The notes under the pieces were generated by a model that had not been told where the DNA came from, did not search any database, and saw only the letters and a program-made list of their open reading frames with translations. A DNA stretch of 36,593 bases from Candidatus Woesearchaeota archaeon (GTDB taxonomy: Archaea > Nanobdellota > Nanobdellia > Woesearchaeales > ARS49). The position numbers and the translations under genes were made by a program. Each line of letters opens with the position of its first letter. Position 1 is the stretch's first letter. Positions 15,272 through 21,731 of this stretch are shown one piece after another. The stretch covers positions 1-36,593 of the forward strand of contig JAHWHB010000031.1 in assembly GCA_019323575.1 (NCBI GenBank), given 5' to 3'.

Positions 15272-15943
15272 ATGGAAAGAATAAACTGGCTGTATAGGGC
15301 AGGAGAAATATTTGTCAACTTCTATTTCAAAGCAAGATATCAACTCAGTTTAAAGGGAACAATACCAAAAGGACCCTGTGTATTACTGCCAAAACACCAA
15401 CAAATGCTTGACATCCCGCTGGAAGGCCACATAATATACAGGCAAACCAGACAGCCAGCAACTTACGTCATGCGAGGATTTCCATTTCCATTCAACAAGC
15501 TCTTTGAAGCACTAGGAGGAATACAAATAGCAAGACCAAAAGACATTAAAAAAGGAAAAATCACAAGAGAAAAGGCAAGAAGAATAAACCAGGCGGCAGA
15601 ACAAAAACTCATCAACAGGCTAAAACAAGGAGACCCTGTAATAATACACCCAGAAGGAACAAGAAAATATCAATCAATGAATCCAATAAACATAAACCCA
15701 AAATCAATGCTATCAAAAATAGTAGAAGCACAGTCATACCTTGGAAAAATACCATTTGTACCAGTAGGAATCGAATATGACAACCAACGAATCAGGGTAA
15801 TATCTGCAAACCCCTTCTATACAGATAACACTAAAACACTCGAAGAACACCTTAGAAAAGAAATACCAAAACTAAGCAACATCATCCATAATACGGAGCA
15901 GTCTCCTGAGAACAAACACCCAAACCAGCCTGAGTGCCCTTAG
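15272..15943 (+). CDS. PlsC-type 1-acyl-glycerol-3-phosphate acyltransferase
   Basis: A 223-aa acyltransferase with the catalytic H42-x4-D47 motif (KHQQMLD), the substrate motif HPEGTR (126-131) and a following PFVPVGIEY motif, the standard order in PlsC/LPLAT enzymes. It transfers an acyl chain to a lysophosphatidate-like acceptor at the membrane. Archaeal lipids are ether-linked isoprenoids, so a PlsC in an archaeon is notable; it occurs in several DPANN genomes. The start is 1 nt after the NucS stop. The hydrophilic C-terminus (about the last 20 residues, ENKHPNQPECP) is encoded opposite the 3' end of the Tyr-rich gene, with a 62-bp convergent overlap. Confidence 0.87.
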   Translation: MERINWLYRAGEIFVNFYFKARYQLSLKGTIPKGPCVLLPKHQQMLDIPLEGHIIYRQTRQPATYVMRGFPFPFNKLFEALGGIQIARPKDIKKGKITREKARRINQAAEQKLINRLKQGDPVIIHPEGTRKYQSMNPININPKSMLSKIVEAQSYLGKIPFVPVGIEYDNQRIRVISANPFYTDNTKTLEEHLRKEIPKLSNIIHNTEQSPENKHPNQPECP

Positions 15944-16331
15944 TATAATCACAAACCAAGCCATACTCGCAACCCATCTGAGTAGTGCCAGAAATGCCAC
16001 AAACCTGGCCCTCCCTGCTTCTCGTAGGAGTTGAAATAACAGCAGGAGCGCCAAACCTATACGCATATTCCTGAGTCAAAGGTCCATAATAAGGATACGC
16101 GTAGCCAGGATACGGGTAAGAATACATCGGATAATAAGGAGAGGCATACTCAGGATAATTTGAATAATACACTCCAGGAGTAGGATAATAAGGAACAGGA
16201 TAATACATAAAGAAAGGATCGCCGTAATAGTAAAGAGCACCATAACGAGTATAACCCCACTGACGAGCGCCAACAAACACAGATACCAATAGAACAACAG
16301 CAATAATTGCAACAATAGTCTTTCTCACCAT
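15882..16331 (-). CDS. Tyr-rich exported/anchored protein with Cys-rich tail
   Basis: Start chosen at ATG 16331 (MVRKTIVAIIAVVLL). The 35 extra upstream residues lie in the promoter, where ATAAATAG-like TATA sequence (about 16349-16361) is about 25 nt away. The 149-aa product has a signal or anchor helix (4-20). A long Tyr/Pro/Gly-rich stretch follows (about 22-95, repeats of the type YYP, YPY, PYYG). A C-terminal Cys motif comes last (GQVCG, MGCEYGLVC, GVC), resembling small disulphide modules of surface proteins. The family is not recognised. Tyr/Pro-rich sequence suggests an extended extracellular or adhesive segment. The 3' end overlaps plsC by 62 bp. Confidence 0.72.
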   Translation of the reverse strand: MVRKTIVAIIAVVLLVSVFVGARQWGYTRYGALYYYGDPFFMYYPVPYYPTPGVYYSNYPEYASPYYPMYSYPYPGYAYPYYGPLTQEYAYRFGAPAVISTPTRSREGQVCGISGTTQMGCEYGLVCDYTKGTQAGLGVCSQETAPYYG

Positions 16332-16368
16332 CTTTTTAGCATAATATATGCTATTTATTATAAAAAGC

Positions 16369-16611
16369 TTATGTTTCGATAACAAATAAATCCTTCTTAC
16401 CAATACACTTCCCAACAGGAAAAGCAGACTGACCATTAATCACAGTTTTCCTATTCAAGTCAACAACCAAATAACCAGAATCAAGAAAACAGCTCTGAAG
16501 CAAAGGAAGAACCCGGTTAACATTGTTCAGCAAGCTGATCGTAGAACGATAATGAGTATAAACAAAATAAACACAATCATCCTTAACAACAAGCAAATGA
16601 ACATAAGACAT
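16369..16611 (-). CDS. Hypothetical protein, 80 aa
   Basis: Not recognised. The ATG at 16611 (MSYVHLLVVKDD) is preferred to the in-frame TTG at 16617. A TATA-like CTTATTTTAACC (about 16634-16645) lies 28 nt upstream. The protein has an N-terminal strand-rich part (VHLLVVKDDCVYFVYTHY), a helix (STISLLNNVNRVLPLLQ) and a C-terminal strand region ending VGKCIGKKDLFVIET. It has three Cys and no signal peptide. The hydrophobic/polar pattern is that of a small alpha/beta protein rather than a shadow ORF, and nothing larger overlaps it. Confidence 0.55.
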   Translation of the reverse strand: MSYVHLLVVKDDCVYFVYTHYRSTISLLNNVNRVLPLLQSCFLDSGYLVVDLNRKTVINGQSAFPVGKCIGKKDLFVIET

Positions 16612-16666
16612 AAACAAAACAATGCAAAACAGGTTAAAATAAGCATCTCAGAAAAAACCAGAAAAA

Positions 16667-16900
16667 CTACTCAACAAACAGAACCTTTTCCCGAGACTTA
16701 AGCCCAGAAACAAAAGAAATACGCTTCTTGCTTAACTTCTTCAACAACTTCAAAACAGCAATGTTAGCTTTATTATCTTGCGCAGGAGCGGAAACAGCCA
16801 CATGCAAAACGTCATCCTCCCGGCCAAGAATTTCATCCTTCTTAGCATTAGACTTTACAAGAACTTTCAATCTTCCGGATTTTAAATCTAAGCTTTGCAT
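16667..16900 (-). CDS. DUF167/YggU family protein (UPF0235)
   Basis: A 77-aa protein with the DUF167 (COG1872) pattern: VKSNAKKDEILG near the start, LHVAVSAPAQDNKAN in the middle (family consensus v-x-a-P-P-x-d-G-k-A-N) and a C-terminal ISFVSGLKSREKVLFVE (family G-x-x-S-R-x-K). Function unknown; small alpha/beta fold. The ATG directly follows the TFS stop codon with no gap, so it is the third gene of the signal peptidase-TFS-DUF167 operon. A separate role from TFS is possible, since operon linkage in compact genomes is not strict evidence. Confidence 0.87.
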   Translation of the reverse strand: MQSLDLKSGRLKVLVKSNAKKDEILGREDDVLHVAVSAPAQDNKANIAVLKLLKKLSKKRISFVSGLKSREKVLFVE

Positions 16901-17206
16901 CTATTTGTACTCGCGCCAGGTATGCCCGCACTTAGTACACTTATGAAAACGAGTAGGAGGCTCATCAGAAGCACGAGTCTGAACTTCCCAGTACTCCGCC
17001 TTCTTATTCCCACACCTCTTACACTCTGCATCAACAACAACATTAACAGAGGTCTCCTTCTCAACAACAGCAACCTCAGGAGCCTTCTCAGACTTCTCAG
17101 TAATTGTAACAGGCTCAGCAGCCTGCTTGTAACCGCAACCACAAACAAACTGCTTTTTATCACCTTTAGGCATCATAATAGACTTGCACTTAGGACAGAA
17201 AATCAT
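16901..17206 (-). CDS. Transcription factor S (TFS; TFIIS/RPB9-like)
   Basis: A 101-aa archaeal cleavage factor for RNA polymerase. The N-terminal zinc ribbon is CPKCKS...CGCG. A flexible linker (about 28-60) leads to the C-terminal ribbon CKRCGNK...CTKCGHTW. The acidic hairpin RASDEPPT carries the Asp-Glu pair that inserts into the polymerase channel to stimulate transcript cleavage. The start is ATG 17206, overlapping the signal peptidase stop by one base, with GGAGGA as SD 6-7 nt upstream. The 25 extra residues of the longer open frame are coding sequence of the peptidase in another frame. Confidence 0.92.
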   Translation of the reverse strand: MIFCPKCKSIMMPKGDKKQFVCGCGYKQAAEPVTITEKSEKAPEVAVVEKETSVNVVVDAECKRCGNKKAEYWEVQTRASDEPPTRFHKCTKCGHTWREYK

Positions 17207-17829
17207 CACAATCCTCCAAAAACAGACTGCCACAACCAAACAGCAATAATCTTTACCCAGCCAAGGAACGGAACACGCCAAACAGCCTTACCAATGACTT
17301 TATCCTCAGGAATCCGGCGCTCAAAAGCACCCATATCACAATTATGGTCTCCCTTAGTCCAATAATATTTCATCCCGTTCTCCTCTGAAACCTTCACAAC
17401 ACGATGAATAATAGGGTCTGGACGATTAGCAACAACGTAAACAATAACATCGCCAAGCTTAGCGTTCTTAGGAGAATACAAAATCATAATATCCCCCATA
17501 TTAAAACCATTAACAAAATCAAAATTACGGAAAACATCGCGCGAAATATTCAACTTCTCATAGAAATCGCCCTGAGTAAGCTTCTCAGAACAGGCTGCAT
17601 TACAACACATCTGAGAAGACCAGAAATGGTCAAAGTTACCCTCATGCTCCATACTGCCTGAAACCACCGCGACAATAGGAGCAGGAGTTCCAAGAACAAA
17701 ACCAATACCCGGATACAGCAAGAACTTAATAACAACAAAAGCAATCACAACATTAGCAAGCCAACTCCAAATACTATCCTCTTCCCACAAGAAATACCAA
17801 ACCTTCTTAACAACATCTTTAAAACGCAT
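17206..17829 (-). CDS. Signal peptidase I, S26B (archaeal/ER type)
   Basis: A 207-aa membrane protease that removes signal peptides outside the membrane. An N-terminal helix (about 24-46) is followed by VVSGSMEHEG with catalytic Ser59. PDPIIHRVV supplies His142, which replaces the bacterial Lys as in archaeal and ER enzymes. TKGDHN supplies the acidic residue region. An unusual Cys-containing insertion (MCCNAACSEK, about 74-83) lies between the Ser box and the next strand. A C-terminal hydrophobic helix is also visible. The ATG at 17829 is preferred over the preceding TTG: the TATA element 17850-17861 is 27 nt away and is shared with the divergent gene at 17883. The many exported proteins in this window are its probable substrates. 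Confidence 0.9.
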   Translation of the reverse strand: MRFKDVVKKVWYFLWEEDSIWSWLANVVIAFVVIKFLLYPGIGFVLGTPAPIVAVVSGSMEHEGNFDHFWSSQMCCNAACSEKLTQGDFYEKLNISRDVFRNFDFVNGFNMGDIMILYSPKNAKLGDVIVYVVANRPDPIIHRVVKVSEENGMKYYWTKGDHNCDMGAFERRIPEDKVIGKAVWRVPFLGWVKIIAVWLWQSVFGGL

Positions 17830-17849
17830 CAATATCCTTTTTTTACAAA

Positions 17850-17861
17850 GGCTTAAAAAGG
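17850..17861. promoter_or_regulatory. Shared bidirectional TATA element (17829/17883)
   Basis: GGCTTAAAAAGG reads as a TATA box on both strands. The midpoint between ATG 17829 (minus) and ATG 17883 (plus) is base 17856, inside the element, so each start lies 27 nt away. No second TATA fits. The same geometry recurs at 26708/26762. Confidence 0.55.
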
Positions 17862-17882
17862 TTTTGTTTTACTAATGATACA

Positions 17883-18323
17883 ATGAAAACTCCGCACACC
17901 AAAGACTATTTCGAAGGAATACTCCAGATAAGAAACGGAACCAAAGAATTGATAGACTGGGTGCTAAAAAAAATCAGAACAGAAGGAAAAGCAGGAATAG
18001 CCAAAACAAAAAAAGCCAAAAACGGAATAGACCTGTACATAACAGACCAGCACTACCTGCAAAACCTAGGACAAAAACTCAAACAACGCCAGCCAGGAGT
18101 CCTAAAGATCAGCAAAAGACTGCACACAACAGACAAAATGACAAGCAAACACCTATACAGAGTAACAGTGCTCTACAAACCATTCCCTTTCAAAAAAGGA
18201 GATATAATAACACTACAAGGAGAAGAGGTAGAGATAGTACATTTAGACCGAACAGTACAGGTAAAAAACACAAAAAGCGGAGCCAAAAAACAAGTAGACA
18301 TGGAACTACTCATGCGCTGCTAG
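17883..18323 (+). CDS. Short NMD3-like protein without zinc ribbons
   Basis: A 146-aa protein matching the central and C-terminal part of archaeal NMD3 (COG1499), the adaptor of 60S/50S subunit maturation and export in eukaryotes. Recognisable pieces are KDYFEGILQIRN at the start, KNGIDLYITDQHYLQNLGQKL in the middle, and LKISKRLHTTDKMTSKHLYRVTVLY with the GDIITLQGEEVEIV barrel. Full-length archaeal NMD3 begins with Cys-rich zinc ribbons; here the protein starts just before the first conserved block and has only one Cys, at the very end. The promoter is tightly placed (see 17850-17861), so the short start is probably real and not a missed exon. It overlaps COG2433 by 14 bp. Confidence 0.75.
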   Translation: MKTPHTKDYFEGILQIRNGTKELIDWVLKKIRTEGKAGIAKTKKAKNGIDLYITDQHYLQNLGQKLKQRQPGVLKISKRLHTTDKMTSKHLYRVTVLYKPFPFKKGDIITLQGEEVEIVHLDRTVQVKNTKSGAKKQVDMELLMRC

Positions 18324-19455
18324 AGCGTTGCTTCTTATACTCCTCAACAATCTCAGCAAGAACAACACGCTCGGAACAAACCCTGTCCAGCCAACGCCTA
18401 TCAAGCAACACAACATGGTCAACAATCCGGCAAACCGGAGCAGGAACACAAGCAAAAGGCAGATGAGACTTAGCAGCTTTACTGGGCATCTTCCTACAGA
18501 CCAAAACCTGAACATCCTTGTCCTGCAAAAACTTAACGGCCTTCCCGCTCATCTCATTACAATCATCAACAAAAACAACAGAACCCAGAAAATCCTTAAA
18601 ACGCAAAACCTCCTCCCAACCAAGCTTAGACAGACGCAAAACAGGAACAACATCCTTTGAAAACAAAGCCCGCTCCAAAACATTAATCTGAGATTTCAAC
18701 TTTTCCTGAAGCTTAACAGCACTTGATAAACGATTAGACAAAGACCTAACTTGAAACTCCTTTAGACGAGCAATCTCAGCATGAGTCTTAGGCCTGACCA
18801 AAGTAGAAACCCGCTGTTTCAAAGAAGCAAGCTCCTGCTGCATAGAAGAGAGCTTTTTTGTTAATGCCTTATTCTTCTCAAGCAAAACCGCATTATCCTT
18901 TCTTGAACGCGAAAGCGCAGAATACAAGTGCACAATATCCTCGTCGCGCTTCTCCTCAACAAACTCCTCAACCTTCTCCTCTTCCTCAGGAGTCATCAAC
19001 ACCAAGGCAGCCCGAATACTAATGCCCTCCTTCAAAACCAGTTCAACAACATCCTCAAAAAAACCAAGCCTCTTCTCCTTAGCCAAAAAAGAACGAATCC
19101 TGCTCAAAAGAGGCTTAACTTTCTTAAAAGCAATAAGCGCGCTAGCCAAAGCATCCATCTCATGAGAATTACCAAAAGAAAAACCAGAAGCCATAGCACG
19201 CTTCTCATCAACACGAACATCCTCAGAAGGATTAACAACCTTAGCGCCAAGCTTAACACCAACATCCTGAACAAAAAAAGGAACCTTGGCCTTATCGCTC
19301 CCAACAACAAGCACCCTGCCAAGCTTAACAAAATGAGCAACAAGAGAATCAAGATCGAACTCCTTTTTAGAACCAATATCAACAAGCCCGCCCTGCAAGT
19401 TCAAAACAGCCCAGCCAACAGTAGTGCCAGGATCAATACCAGCAATCAGCTTCAT
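18310..19455 (-). CDS. COG2433/DUF460 protein with RNase H-like domain and coiled coil
   Basis: A 381-aa archaeal protein. The N-terminus (AGIDPGTTVGWAVLN) is the first strand of an RNase H-like fold, with acidic positions also near residue 53 (VGSDKAKVP) and in the later SEDVRVDEKRA...NSHEMDALASA segment, as in COG2433. A coiled coil (about residues 170-260) follows, then a C-terminal domain (about 270-370). The family is conserved in archaea and its function is unknown; a Holliday-junction-resolvase-like fold suggests nucleic-acid processing. Its ATG overlaps the stop of the membrane wHTH gene by 4 nt, so the two are co-translated. Confidence 0.85.
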   Translation of the reverse strand: MKLIAGIDPGTTVGWAVLNLQGGLVDIGSKKEFDLDSLVAHFVKLGRVLVVGSDKAKVPFFVQDVGVKLGAKVVNPSEDVRVDEKRAMASGFSFGNSHEMDALASALIAFKKVKPLLSRIRSFLAKEKRLGFFEDVVELVLKEGISIRAALVLMTPEEEEKVEEFVEEKRDEDIVHLYSALSRSRKDNAVLLEKNKALTKKLSSMQQELASLKQRVSTLVRPKTHAEIARLKEFQVRSLSNRLSSAVKLQEKLKSQINVLERALFSKDVVPVLRLSKLGWEEVLRFKDFLGSVVFVDDCNEMSGKAVKFLQDKDVQVLVCRKMPSKAAKSHLPFACVPAPVCRIVDHVVLLDRRWLDRVCSERVVLAEIVEEYKKQRSSSA

Positions 19456-20108
19456 TCTTTAATTATAATGTTCCCCCTTCCTTTCTTAACTTTCTTAACC
19501 AGACCCTTGGCAACAAGCTCATCAATCATCAAAGAAACCTTGGCCTCAGAATAAGGAAACATCTTTCTGATATCCTTCTGAGTGGTTCTGCCGCCTTCAG
19601 AATCAATAAAATCAAGAATTTTCTGCAATTCATCAGCAACAGCAACCTCCTTAATCTCCTTAATCACTTCTCTCGCAGGCTTACGCGAAACTTTGTAAAC
19701 AATATAGCCAAGAATCACAAAAACAACCAGCCACAAAAACCACTGGGAAGCAGGCTTGTCCTGAACAATGTCCTCAACAAAAGGAACCTCGGTCTCCTCA
19801 AGAAGAAGCTCCTCCTCAAAAGAAGGAAGCAAAATAAGATCAAAAACATAATCACCCTCTGAACGCGCAGAGATGTTCTCAGAAATCTCAAAATCAGACT
19901 TGGTATCCCGGGCACGCAAAACATAATCGCCAGGAGGCACGCTAAAAGAATAAGTGCCATTAACAGCCACCATAAACTGTCTCGGAGAGCTGTCTATTTC
20001 AACAAAGGCATAAGGAACCTTGTTGAGCCCAAAATCATATACTGTTCCATGAATGGTGGCTCCCAAAACACAAGGAAGCAAGACCAAAAACAACAATAAA
20101 AACCTCAT
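19452..20108 (-). CDS. Membrane-tethered winged-helix regulator (module copy A)
   Basis: A 218-aa protein. Residues 1-16 are a signal peptide. Residues 17-95 form a beta-sandwich carboxypeptidase-regulatory-like domain (GTVYDFGLNKVPYAFVEI...GTYSFSVPPGDYVLRAR). A membrane helix spans about 123-140. A cytoplasmic wHTH occupies about 155-218 (LQKILDFIDSEGGRTTQKDI...KVSLMIDELVAKGLVKKV). The plan matches COG2512-type membrane-associated regulators: an outside sensor with a DNA-binding domain inside. A TATA-like CTTTATATAC lies about 25-30 nt before the ATG. It is divergent from the secreted coiled-coil gene at 20356 across a repeat-rich promoter region, so that gene is its likely target. COG2433 overlaps its end by 4 nt. 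Confidence 0.82.
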   Translation of the reverse strand: MRFLLLFLVLLPCVLGATIHGTVYDFGLNKVPYAFVEIDSSPRQFMVAVNGTYSFSVPPGDYVLRARDTKSDFEISENISARSEGDYVFDLILLPSFEEELLLEETEVPFVEDIVQDKPASQWFLWLVVFVILGYIVYKVSRKPAREVIKEIKEVAVADELQKILDFIDSEGGRTTQKDIRKMFPYSEAKVSLMIDELVAKGLVKKVKKGRGNIIIKE

Positions 20109-20206
20109 AACACCTTTTTAACAATCTATAGTATATAAAGATTACGCGAATTATACTGGTTTTTTAATGAAAAAAGGGGCAAAACGGCCTTCTTCAAGCA
20201 AAAAAA

Positions 20207-20285
20207 AGACTTTAAGACTTTTATAAAGTTTTAAACTCTCTAAAAAACTTTTAAAAATGAGTTGAACGAAAGTATGTTTTTAAAC
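20207..20285 (+). repeat. Repeated ACTTTTAAA-like boxes upstream of the 20356 gene
   Basis: Related boxes follow one another: GACTTTAA (20208), GACTTTTATAA (20216), AAGTTTTAAAC (20226), AAACTTTTAAAA (20245) and GTTTTTAAAC (20276). The last is the probable TATA box, with initiation near 20305. The others could bind a regulator. The region is AT-rich, so some similarity may be by chance. Confidence 0.4.
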
Positions 20286-20343
20286 GACTTTGAACACTAT
20301 AAACACAATAAGAATTACAATCAGAGATAAAAAGTCTCAGATT

Positions 20344-20349
20344 GGAGGT
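20344..20349 (+). promoter_or_regulatory. SD site deciding the start at 20356
   Basis: GGAGGT lies 6 nt before ATG 20356 and rules out the in-frame TTG at 20290. The leader is about 50 nt, in contrast to the leaderless neighbours. Confidence 0.6.
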
Positions 20350-20355
20350 AAAAAA

Positions 20356-21360
20356 ATGAAACAATGGATAGCATTGCTTGCCATGTTACTAATTGCATTG
20401 GCACCAGCAGTCGCCGCTGCACAAGGCGGTCAACAGGCAGGTGTACAAGTACATGAGCAAGTACAGGAAAGACAAGAGATAGCAGGAGAGATGAAACCTG
20501 TAGCAGCAGAAGTCCGCGAACAGGTAAGAACCATGCAGATGGCACAGCTCAGACAAGAGCTAGACACCTGCAAAGGAAAAAGAACAGAAGACTGCGAGCA
20601 GAAAAGAAAACAAGCAAGAGTACAAGCAAGAAACACTCTTGAAGAAGCCGCAGGAAAAGTAACACAACTTCTGGAGACAGCAAAGCTAAGACTTTCAGAG
20701 TCAGACCTTCCAAACAAGGAAGAACTTATTGCAAAAATAGAAGAACAGATGAAGGCAATAAGTGAAGCAAGCACAAAAGCAGCCGGACTGACAGAAGAAA
20801 GCACACAAAAAGAAGTCAAAGACGCAGCCAAAGAAGTAAGAAAAGCAGTACAAGAGTCAAAACGCGCACTGAAAACAGGAGCGCACAGACTAATGTATAC
20901 AAAGCTAGGCGGAGTACTGAAAATATCAGAACAACTAGAGAAAAGGCTGGAAACAGCACTAGGAAGACTAGCAAGAAAAGGCGTTGACACAAGCGAAATT
21001 GACTTTGAAGCGTTCAAAGCAAAACTCGTAGAAGCCAAGAGACTTCATTCTGAATCTGCACTACTTTTTGACAAGTCCAAAAACGCAGCGGACAACCAAA
21101 AAGACGAAATAATGAAGCAGGCAACACAGAGAATGCAAGAATCTCACAGAGTGCTCAAAGAAGCACACACAATGCTCCGACAGATGATCCAAAAGATAAA
21201 AGGATTCCAAGGCGGAGAAGAGGCTTTGAGCGAGCAACCTGAACAAGAACAAGCTCAAGAACAAGTTCAGGAACAGACTCAAGAGCAAACACAAGAGCAA
21301 GAGCAGGCTCAAGGCAACGAGTCACAGCCATCAACTGAAGATAACTCTTCAGCACAGTAA
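20356..21360 (+). CDS. Secreted coiled-coil protein with Gln/Glu-rich tail
   Basis: A 334-aa exported protein. The signal peptide is residues 1-22 (MKQWIALLAMLLIALAPAVAAA). The mature part is almost wholly helical, with long charged heptad-like stretches (about 30-285). One Cys pair sits near its start (DTCKGKRTEDCE). The C-terminus (about 290-334) is low-complexity, built of EQ and QEQTQEQ units. No enzyme motif is seen and no family is recognised. The strong SD and leader suggest high expression, as expected for a structural or envelope protein. It lies divergent to the membrane wHTH gene and is followed by a small lipoprotein. Its layout parallels the 32090 protein. Confidence 0.8.
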   Translation: MKQWIALLAMLLIALAPAVAAAQGGQQAGVQVHEQVQERQEIAGEMKPVAAEVREQVRTMQMAQLRQELDTCKGKRTEDCEQKRKQARVQARNTLEEAAGKVTQLLETAKLRLSESDLPNKEELIAKIEEQMKAISEASTKAAGLTEESTQKEVKDAAKEVRKAVQESKRALKTGAHRLMYTKLGGVLKISEQLEKRLETALGRLARKGVDTSEIDFEAFKAKLVEAKRLHSESALLFDKSKNAADNQKDEIMKQATQRMQESHRVLKEAHTMLRQMIQKIKGFQGGEEALSEQPEQEQAQEQVQEQTQEQTQEQEQAQGNESQPSTEDNSSAQ

Positions 21361-21386
21361 ACCTTAAAAAGGAAACGAGGATGGTG

Positions 21387-21677
21387 ATGGCTATGAACCT
21401 AAAAATCGTGTTTGTCGCATTGAGCATACTGCTATTGATAGCTGCATGCGCGCCAAAGGAAGCGCCACCTGCGCCAACCGAGCCAGCGGTTCCAACAGAA
21501 CCAACACCGGCTCCAACGCCAGAAGTGACTCCTCCAGCACCTGCACAAGACAACGCAGTAAGCGACGTCGAAGTACAGACCCAACAGATTGAAGAGATAA
21601 GCAACGACTTTGACACAAGCGCAATAGACGACTTGGACAAAGAACTTGCAGAAATCGACAAACTGGATTTGGGATAA
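21387..21677 (+). CDS. Small Pro/Thr-rich lipoprotein
   Basis: A protein of about 96 aa with a lipoprotein signal (IVFVALSILLLIAAC, lipobox IAAC). A Pro/Thr/Ala/Glu linker follows (PAPTEPAVPTEPTPAPTPE), then an acidic helical C-terminus (DFDTSAIDDLDKELAEID). Three in-frame ATGs lie close together (21381, 21387, 21393). GAGG before 21387 or GGTGAT before 21393 could serve as SD. The linker suggests it projects from the membrane; the acidic tail may bind a partner or metal. It starts 26 nt after the secreted coiled-coil gene, so they are probably one operon. A long T-run follows the stop. Confidence 0.75.
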   Translation: MAMNLKIVFVALSILLLIAACAPKEAPPAPTEPAVPTEPTPAPTPEVTPPAPAQDNAVSDVEVQTQQIEEISNDFDTSAIDDLDKELAEIDKLDLG

Positions 21678-21693
21678 TTTTTTTTATTTTTTT
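21678..21693 (+). terminator. T-rich terminator
   Basis: TTTTTTTTATTTTTTT starts directly after the lipoprotein stop codon. Archaeal termination commonly uses such U-tracts without a hairpin. Confidence 0.6.
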
Positions 21694-21731
21694 CCTTAAT
21701 TTTTTAAACTCAACACCCCTTCTGAAAATGA

